Shown here: positions 15,620 through 20,832 of the stretch, piece by piece
Numbering within the stretch: the first letter of the stretch is position 1
Layout: each line of letters begins with the position of its first letter
Source: Basidiobolus meristosporus CBS 931.73
Taxonomy: Eukaryota; Basidiobolomycota; Basidiobolomycetes; Basidiobolales; Basidiobolaceae
Assembly: GCA_002104905.1 (NCBI GenBank)
Contig: MCFE01000997.1
Span: forward strand, 1-20,832
DNA: 20,832 nucleotides
Direction of reading: 5' to 3'
Translations under genes and position numbers: made by a program
The notes under the pieces: generated by a model
What the model saw: the letters and a program-made list of their open reading frames with translations, nothing else
The model's database searches: none
Told to the model about the DNA's origin: nothing

Positions 15620-15960
15620 TTTGTCTGCCTAAGCTTGTTAATTAAGCTGACTTCATCCATCAATCTTTTTCCATTTTGATACCTTTCGACCTCGGTCCAT
15701 CAGATTTAGTTAAAGTATCCGGAAGTTTTTATATGACGAGGAGAATTGAACAGCTGTGGAGAAAATGAACAATACGTAAAGGAATGGATATATAAAAATA
15801 TACAATAAAGTGAGTATTTACTACCTCTTCAATGATAGATTGAATTCGATGAAAGAGTCAAGAAATGTTCTTTCGCTTAGTTCTCGCTACTAAATGCACA
15901 AAAGCCACAATTGACACAACGCATTAGGTGCAATATTCCGAGTAATTCAGATAATAGACT
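15620..15960. other. Intergenic downstream of U6, nothing recognised
   Basis: No coding or RNA signal beyond the end of the U6 gene at its right border. Confidence 0.35.
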
Positions 15961-15963
15961 ATC

Positions 15964-15970
15964 AAAAAAA
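15964..15970 (-). terminator. Pol III T-run terminator of U6
   Basis: Seven consecutive T on the minus strand directly after the 3' UUCG hairpin. Confidence 0.85.
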
Positions 15971-16025
15971 TGACCTCCGAAGAGGTGTCCACTCAAGATT
16001 TACGTGTCATCCTTGTGCAGGGGCC

Positions 16026-16056
<31 letters not shown>

Positions 16057-16082
16057 TTCAAGTGTCAGAGGTCCCGAAGGAC
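15964..16082 (-). ncRNA. U6 spliceosomal snRNA
   Basis: The minus strand carries the highly conserved U6 core: AAATTGGAACGATACAGAGA with the ACAGAGA box, followed by AGATTAGCATGGCCCCTG with the AGC catalytic triad, then CACAAGGATGACACG forming the internal stem-loop. The 5' end folds as GTCC-TTCG-GGAC, the usual capped 5' hairpin. After the core comes an additional hairpin ACCTC-TTCG-GAGGT, then a run of seven T residues (15964-15970 as A on plus) that is both the Pol III terminator and the U-tail binding Lsm2-8. U6 base-pairs with U4 and then U2 and forms the catalytic centre of the spliceosome. No intron interrupts it. Its 3' part is closer to the S. pombe and metazoan type than to S. cerevisiae. 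Confidence 0.95.
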
Positions 16083-16110
16083 TTGACATATATGACAGCC
16101 CCATACACAC

Positions 16111-16119
16111 TTTATATTA
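16111..16119 (-). promoter_or_regulatory. TATA box of the U6 gene
   Basis: TAATATAAA on the minus strand lies about 29-37 bases upstream of the inferred U6 start at 16082, the usual distance for Pol III U6 promoters. Confidence 0.65.
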
Positions 16120-16203
16120 CGTTAATGTGTAAGCGTAATAAATTATGGGAAATTTGTAAATTTGCCCCAAACTACTTGATTAATACCAGGATGAAAAAAT
16201 TTG

Positions 16204-16297
16204 CCTACTGCCAGGATTGAACTGGCGACCTTCTGGTAAATCTCAATCACATGTGGTATTTGTGTAAGCACCTAGAATCGCATCGGCCTACCAGGCA
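16204..16297 (-). tRNA. Degenerate class-II tRNA-like sequence upstream of U6
   Basis: On the minus strand the ends pair as an acceptor (GCCTGGT with AGTAGGC, one mismatch and one G-U). An A-box-like AGGCCGATGCGATTCTAGG with a 3-bp D-stem resembles Leu/Ser tRNAs, and the T-arm is perfect (GCCAG, loop TTCAATC, CTGGC), giving a B-box-like AGTTCAATCCT. The anticodon stem cannot be formed convincingly, so this is not a working tRNA. It may be a relic, a SINE part or a B-box element for U6, about 120 bases upstream of it. Confidence 0.35.
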
Positions 16298-16299
16298 AT

Positions 16300-16931
16300 T
16301 ACAACACCAGATCTTGGATTTCAAAAAAAGTAGGTTAGGCAGTAATAAACAGTTAAAGCTCTACTTGCTCCACTCGGACCAAAGAACATAAACCACCAGG
16401 GAGTTCGAAAATTTCTCAGCCAACCATCACTTCACCATAAGGCAACTCATAATACAGCCCGTATTACGGCACCAATAAATCTCCGAGACGCCTTACTCGA
16501 AGGCTAGGCTTCAAGTGACTACGTTGATAATGCAGGTGACAGGCCTATCAAGTTGGATTTTTCAATTTCCTGGAATACTTTGATGCAGAGTTGGTGGTCC
16601 ACGATGGCAACCCGAACGAGGAATAATAGTTCTGGAATAACCATACAACGTAGTGAGGTACTATTTACGTCATGGCAGTCAAACGTGGATTCGCTTGTGT
16701 CACCTTTCCCATTCTCACAAAGCGTTGTTTTACCATATTGACGGGTAAGTTTATTATTAGAAGGTGCACGGAATATAGCATCCAGACCAAAAGAGTATGT
16801 TTTGTCGGTGTGGGTGTATGTATGGTACAACATGAAAGATGAGATCGGATATGGATAGTAAGTTTACAATTAGATGCGGAATCATTAGCTAGTAGAGTAT
16901 TCACAGATTTGTTACATGTGATGGCTTTGCA
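16300..16931. other. Between U6 and the arrestin gene; one doubtful minus-strand frame
   Basis: A 104-codon minus-strand frame (16833 to 16519) starts with a true ATG about 100 bases after the arrestin stop. Its product has no recognisable domain and an ordinary composition, and a shadow frame lies on the plus strand. I do not call it as a gene. No other signal is seen. Confidence 0.3.
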
Positions 16932-18041
16932 TCACTGAGCAAGGATAGTTTCGTAGGTAGGAAGTGGGACGTTTGCCCACTCCAGAGATTCGACCTCTGA
17001 GTTCGATGCCTCGACAAGTTGGTTCGTGAATGATTGTGGATAGGAAGGCAAATCTTCTTCAATTTCTGGCTCTGGCTGGATCACTACCAAACACCTCAGA
17101 GTGATGGAGTTCAACTTTCGGTGGCTCTCAAACAAGATTCTCACCTCCAATTTATGTCGAATCTGTATCAGCTCGTGATTGATGTCACATCGCACCCTGG
17201 TGTCATTGGGAATATGAACGCGAACCAGCTTATTTGCCGCCAGATTATCATGGGTCGTGCATGTCGATTTCAGTCCAATCCAACGCTTGGTGTTGGCTGC
17301 ACCGTCCGCATTTCTACCGGAATAAGTGATGTCTTCTACCAGCGAAAACTCCAGTCCAAGGAATTTGATGTCTTTGAGGTGTGGCCATAGATGGAATTCA
17401 ACCGGCACTATCTCGCCAAGAGTTAATATCTTGCTAGGAAGTGCTACACTATAGTCCATCACTTTCGGCCAGGAATTTGCCAAGGTAACGGCGGAGTATA
17501 CGTCAGACTCAAAATCATCGCACGTGCGGTAGATGGATAGGTCCTTTACTTGCTTCACCTTGCTAGAGAGCCCGGATTTCTTTAGCACGGCAACTAGTCT
17601 GTATCGAATATCAAGGAATGGACTGCACACTGTCTCGGGTAATTCAGAGCTCACATTGAAGCTGAAGTCAAACACATGTGACCCGGCACTGAGTGACTGA
17701 AGAGACGCTGGGGAACCGAGGAACATCCGTTTCTCCTTTACCAAGCAGCGTTGTCCTTGTAGCTTTAAAGATTTGACGCCAAAAGCTAAGAGAGACCGTT
17801 AGTCATATGTAGCATTACAATTGCCTCGACATAGAAAAGGGAAAATACCTTTCTCTTCTAAGTACCCCTCAAGCTGTAGCGTTATGGAGGAAACTTTGAG
17901 GGCTTTCTTTAGATGAATCAAGACCTTCCCCTGTATGGTGGTCTCCACTGGATGTTCAACCTCGGAAACACGTGTGTAGGGAAGGAACACCCTATCATGT
18001 ATGGGTTTTATCTCGATTTTGATGTTTCCAGTAATAGTCAT
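16932..18041 (-). CDS. Arrestin-domain (alpha-arrestin) trafficking adaptor, two exons
   Basis: Exon 1 is 18041-17849 and exon 2 is 17785-16932, joined in phase 1 over a 63-nt intron (GTATTT donor, GACTAAC branch site, CTCTTAG acceptor), giving 348 residues. Residues 1 to about 160 are the arrestin N-domain: V-E-H-P-V-E-T-T-I-Q-G-K-V, I-T-L-Q-L-E-G-Y, L-K-L-Q-G-Q, then the typical G-S-H-V-F-D-F-S-F strand and S-P-F-L-D-I-R-Y-R-L-V-A. The second half is the arrestin C-domain, with G-E-I-V-P-V-E-F and I-R-H-K-L-E-V-R. The tail carries two PY-like motifs, L-P-S-Y (about 310-313) and P-L-P-T-Y (about 338-342), which in yeast alpha-arrestins recruit Rsp5/Nedd4 ubiquitin ligases to membrane transporters for endocytosis. 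Both are L-P-x-Y rather than strict P-P-x-Y. Family firm, cargo unknown. Confidence 0.9.
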
Positions 18042-19151
18042 TTCAATGATTCTTTGAAGGCAGCTTCAGGGAGAAAGTTGAGCGGGAAACGTATTGCTTG
18101 AACGGTAAAGCCAAAGTTAATGTGGGAGAGAAGATACAACTAAATGTAGTAGCGCGGGATTTATTCTCCTTATATGCTAAATTCACTTTAAACTCCACCC
18201 TCGATGAGGAGATATAAATATATGGGATCCATTGAATACTGCAGTCACTCGGAGGTGAATCACCTGATGTCTTACCTTCACCAAATATGGAATTGATATT
18301 GGGTACGATTCAGTTGCATACCACAACATGAAGATTTACTCACCCACATCGTACATATTAGCCTCATTGAATCGTTCATGTTGGCCTCATGGACCATATT
18401 CCCTGGGTGGTAAGATATTTCTCGGGATATACTTTACCCTCGATGCAGGTGCCTCCAGGTGATTTTGTACAAAGACTGAGAAGTTCATTTGGCCGGGAAA
18501 TGAATGGTAGAGTCAGTGCCCCTGTTGAAGAGGCTATCTAATAATAAAAGCGTACGATGGGATTGGAGCCAAAGACGTCTCTTCCAGGCCTGAGAATTAT
18601 GATGTCAGCACCACATTTGGTCAACATGGCTTAACACTATTTCCGTTGGTCTCAAAAGGCACTTCGCTGATTATGGTTTTCCCCTTGTGCAAGGTACTAC
18701 AAACTGAGTTGCGTCATGAAGTCAGTTCGATATGATCCGTCACCGACCCATCCACCCCTAACCCTACACGCTTGGTGATTTCATCGTGCCCATTGGCCCA
18801 TCAATCATCTGACAAAAGTGGGTGAAACATGTCTACCACCAAAGTTTTCTTGATCAAACAAGCGTGAACATGAGTGACTTGGGGTGGTACCCGCGCTGTA
18901 AATGAAGCCTCCATCAAGACTGGAGATCAGACATTCTGATACTTGCATCATCTAGTGTCATTTCGCCAAACCTGGATTTTCCAGAAAGCCCTTCTATTTT
19001 GGGTTAGGTTTCAATCCACGAGCTTGCTTAAGTTTACTCAGCTTTCCTCCCCAGTGGTTAGTTTGGACCAGGAGTTAGCCACGTTCCGGACATTGATATT
19101 CAACAAATTTTGCCAAATCCCCGCTGTCTGTTAACGACTATACCCAAACCG
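18042..19151. other. About 1.1 kb between arrestin and COX16; possible decayed gene
   Basis: Contains the divergent promoters of arrestin (minus) and COX16 (plus). An open plus-strand frame at 18529-18735 reads G-Y-L-I-I-K-A-Y-D-G-I-G-A-K-D-V and later F-G-Q-H-G-L-T-L-F-P-L-V, faintly like the GADG-I-x-S-x-V-R block of FAD-dependent monooxygenases. Other fragments around it have stops. If real it is a relic; the likeness is weak. Confidence 0.25.
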
Positions 19152-19593
19152 ATGCCATTTGTGAATCGCCGACCAAGTTCGTATCCATTAGCGTCAATAA
19201 TAAGAAAGCACCCGGTGGTTGCTTTTGGGGTTCCTTTCCTGACTATAATAGTCGGAAGCTCGTTTTTATTGACCCAAATGACTCAGACAAGATACGATTT
19301 TCATGATAATAAAGTCAACGCGGTAAGTGGGCATTGTGGTTCATCTCCTCACCGGTCAACAGAGATACTCAATATCACCACCCCCACCAGATGAGTACCG
19401 AGGAGAAGCTGAAGTTGGACAAAAATCGGCGCAAATTCTCGCTCCAGGAAGAGTACTGGGTTTGTAGGGTTTATGATAGGTTGGTTTCAGTGCAGTGACT
19501 GATGGGCGGATTCTTTAGCGTCTACAACAAGAAGCCGACGAAGAGGAAGACTGGGACATTGTTCGAGTTGAGCGACCGGCCAATGCCGAGTAG
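19152..19593 (+). CDS. COX16: Cytochrome c oxidase assembly protein COX16, three exons
   Basis: Exons 19152-19322, 19391-19459 and 19519-19593 join in phase 0 to give 104 residues, the usual length of the family. Intron 1 (68 nt) runs GTAAGT to CACCAG; intron 2 (59 nt) runs GTTTGT to CTTTAG with a TGACTGAT branch region. Exon 1 holds a basic start, I-R-K-H-P-V-V-A-F-G-V-P-F and one transmembrane helix (about 23-40), then the diagnostic T-Q-T-R-Y-D-F-H-D-N-K-V. Exon 2 reads E-K-L-K-L-D-K-N-R-R-K-F-S-L-Q-E-E-Y-W, and exon 3 ends E-D-W-D-I-V-R-V-E-R-P. COX16 is an inner-membrane protein of mitochondria that helps insert copper-loaded Cox2 and assembles with Cox1 modules during complex IV biogenesis. 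The ATG at 19152 is the first in frame. Confidence 0.93.
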
Positions 19594-20235
19594 TGTATTC
19601 ACTCCAGTGTTTATTTGTACATGCCCTCTCAAGCACCCGTCACGTCTTGGGAAAGTATATAAGAAGTATTCGAACAATAAAAAACGAGCCGCATCTTTCG
19701 CAGCTCACAAAGTAAAGCAAGTACACCGCCTTCCCCAGCTCGGCCGAATCAGTGACAGTACGCCTCCACATCGCATCGAATTATCTCTTGTATATAGAGG
19801 GACTTTTCGCATGTTGCCAATGGTACGCTAAGAATCTATCTAGACTCCAGATGGATTCTTAATATACCTGAACCTGATGCGAAATAAAATATATGATCAA
19901 CGCCAACAATTTTCACTAAATAGATGAAATTGTAACGGATATGGAAATCCATGTATGTTTGTTCGCCGGGTATTCCCAAATCAAAGAAGCTGAACGCCAG
20001 ATTTCCTTGAGGTAAGTTACAACCTTAACAAATAAACTGCGTTGGTGTGGAATATGAATGAATCGGCCCACCGCCCTACATATGGTACTGGCCTGAATTT
20101 CTTGGCTCACTTCGAAAGAGAATTTTCGCTGTGGATGTATATATATAGTAATATTGGTCGTGGACAGGTGCAGACATATAAATGCCACCCGACGTGTTTT
20201 TTGCCGGCACTGCCTCTTCCTCTACCTAGACTAGA
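19594..20235. other. COX16 3' flank and chitin deacetylase promoter
   Basis: AATAAAA near 19676-19682 is a candidate poly(A) signal for COX16. An imperfect hairpin (AAGAATC ... GATTCTT) lies at about 19830-19860. TATA-like ATATAAAT at 20177-20184 is the candidate core promoter of the next gene. No gene of its own is supported. Confidence 0.45.
20177..20184 (+). promoter_or_regulatory. TATA box of the chitin deacetylase gene
   Basis: ATATAAAT lies 52-59 bases before the ATG at 20236 and precedes a pyrimidine-rich leader (CCTCTTCCTCTACC), which is a common fungal promoter layout. Confidence 0.5.
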
Positions 20236-20832
20236 ATGTTATTCCAAGCTAGCGCTCTCCTATTCTTTGCCAGCGTCTCACAAATTGTGGCCCAAGTTCC
20301 TTTGGCTCCCATCAACGCCGCATGGACAAAGCAATACGATCTATCCCAAGTCCCTAATATCGCAACCAAACCAGTTGGCACTGGTATTTGCGCCTCCACC
20401 AGCTGCGGCCCCGACGAGTGTGACAAGTGTTGGGAAAGCTGCGGAAACTGCCCTAGACAAGAGGACGTATATGGATGCAAAAAGGGCGAATGGGCCTTAT
20501 CTTTCGATGACGGTCCAGAAGAGAGCACCTCGGAGTTGCTCGACATCTTAGACGCTGCCAAGGTCAAAGTTACTCTTCTCATGATCGGCTCCCAGGTCGT
20601 CAAATTCCCTCAAATAGTCAAGAGAGCTTATGATGCAGGGCATTTGATTGCTCAACACACCTGGTCACATCCTCATTTGATGACTCTGTCCAACGAGCAA
20701 ATTGTCGCGGAATTACGGGCAACGGAAGATGCTATCTTCAACGTTACCGGGGTCAAGACCGCCTATATCCGCCCACCATTCGGCGAGGCTGACGATAGAG
20801 TGAAGGCCGTCTTCAAAGCCATGGGGTACCAT
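20236..20832 (+). CDS. Chitin deacetylase / CE4 polysaccharide deacetylase (partial, right edge)
   Basis: The frame is open for 199 codons from the ATG to the window end, with no intron. Residues 1-20 are a signal peptide (cleavage near V-A-Q-V-P). A cysteine-rich segment at about 52-72 (C-x4-C-x4-C-x2-C-x3-C-x2-C) follows, as in several secreted fungal deacetylases. The NodB domain starts near 84: S-F-D-D-G-P (D91 catalytic base, D92 metal ligand), H-T-W-S-H-P (H141 and H145 metal ligands), and R-P-P-F-G (R179). Such enzymes remove acetyl groups from chitin in the cell wall, giving chitosan, or from host-exposed chitin oligomers. The usual T-F-F-V-I-G-S strand reads T-L-L-M-I-G-S here. The missing C-terminus holds the remaining domain motifs and any GPI signal. 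The NodB assignment is firm; exact substrate is not. Confidence 0.95.
   Translation, partial: MLFQASALLFFASVSQIVAQVPLAPINAAWTKQYDLSQVPNIATKPVGTGICASTSCGPDECDKCWESCGNCPRQEDVYGCKKGEWALSFDDGPEESTSELLDILDAAKVKVTLLMIGSQVVKFPQIVKRAYDAGHLIAQHTWSHPHLMTLSNEQIVAELRATEDAIFNVTGVKTAYIRPPFGEADDRVKAVFKAMGYH

Noticed and set aside
16519-16833. 104-codon minus-strand frame after arrestin
   Set aside because: True ATG, but no domain, no promoter and no coding features; left as non-gene.
17034-17390. 118-codon plus-strand frame
   Set aside because: Lies antisense to arrestin exon 2, whose domain features are clear.
19502-19831. 109-codon plus-strand frame after COX16
   Set aside because: Overlaps COX16 exon 3 in the wrong frame and then runs through its 3' flank.
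20226-20603. 125-codon minus-strand frame
   Set aside because: Antisense to the chitin deacetylase, which has all NodB motifs on the plus strand.
1-20832. CRISPR array or bacterial operon structure
   Set aside because: No regularly spaced repeats with unique spacers; introns, U6 snRNA and LTR elements show nuclear eukaryotic DNA.

Overview
This window is nuclear DNA of a fungus, probably an early-diverging lineage of the Mucoromycota or Zoopagomycota kind. The evidence for a fungus is a chitin deacetylase, a COX16 gene and an alpha-arrestin, all with fungal architecture, a canonical U6 snRNA, short introns of about 50-75 nt with CTAAC-like branch sites, and remnants of Ty3/gypsy and Ty1/copia elements. 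The lineage is inference. The sequence is AT-rich, and the left two thirds is sparse, repeat-affected and gene-poor.

Layout. Bases 1-784 are the right end of a Ty3/gypsy retrotransposon: the integrase C-terminus and a probable 3' LTR with perfect 8-bp terminal inverted repeats. Bases 1875-4077 carry a same-strand cassette of three small secreted-protein genes. SCR-1 is spliced and has 10 cysteines in its mature part. SSP-2 carries a repeat-like LLDN..ALSN.NQ..DQ.LY motif. SSP-3 has six cysteines. From inside SCR-1 to past SSP-3 (about 2434-5067) the sequence recurs in direct orientation at about 10614-12524. That second copy keeps only a fragment of SCR-1 and of SSP-2, but an intact SSP-3. 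A divergent SSP-2 paralogue (14360-14719, minus) and a decayed one (13696-13870, minus) lie further right. Between the two copies are weaker candidates for small secreted or cysteine-rich genes (6516+, 8538-, 9754-), a fragment of an alpha/beta hydrolase fused to an 18-bp minisatellite, and long stretches without visible genes.

From about 14.9 kb rightwards come a copia reverse-transcriptase relic, a tRNA-like sequence with anticodon TCA, the U6 snRNA gene (minus) with a second, degenerate tRNA-like sequence upstream, a two-exon arrestin-domain gene (minus), a three-exon COX16 gene (plus), and the first 199 codons of a chitin deacetylase (plus), cut by the window edge.

How it fits together. 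The right end is a conserved housekeeping block (RNA splicing, cargo-adaptor trafficking, cytochrome oxidase assembly, wall chitin modification). The left part looks like a fast-evolving accessory region in which genes for small secreted cysteine-rich proteins are being duplicated, truncated and diversified next to retrotransposons. That organisation is typical of effector-like or antagonism-related loci, but no function can be assigned from sequence alone. All gene models with introns were inferred by eye from splice signals and phase.
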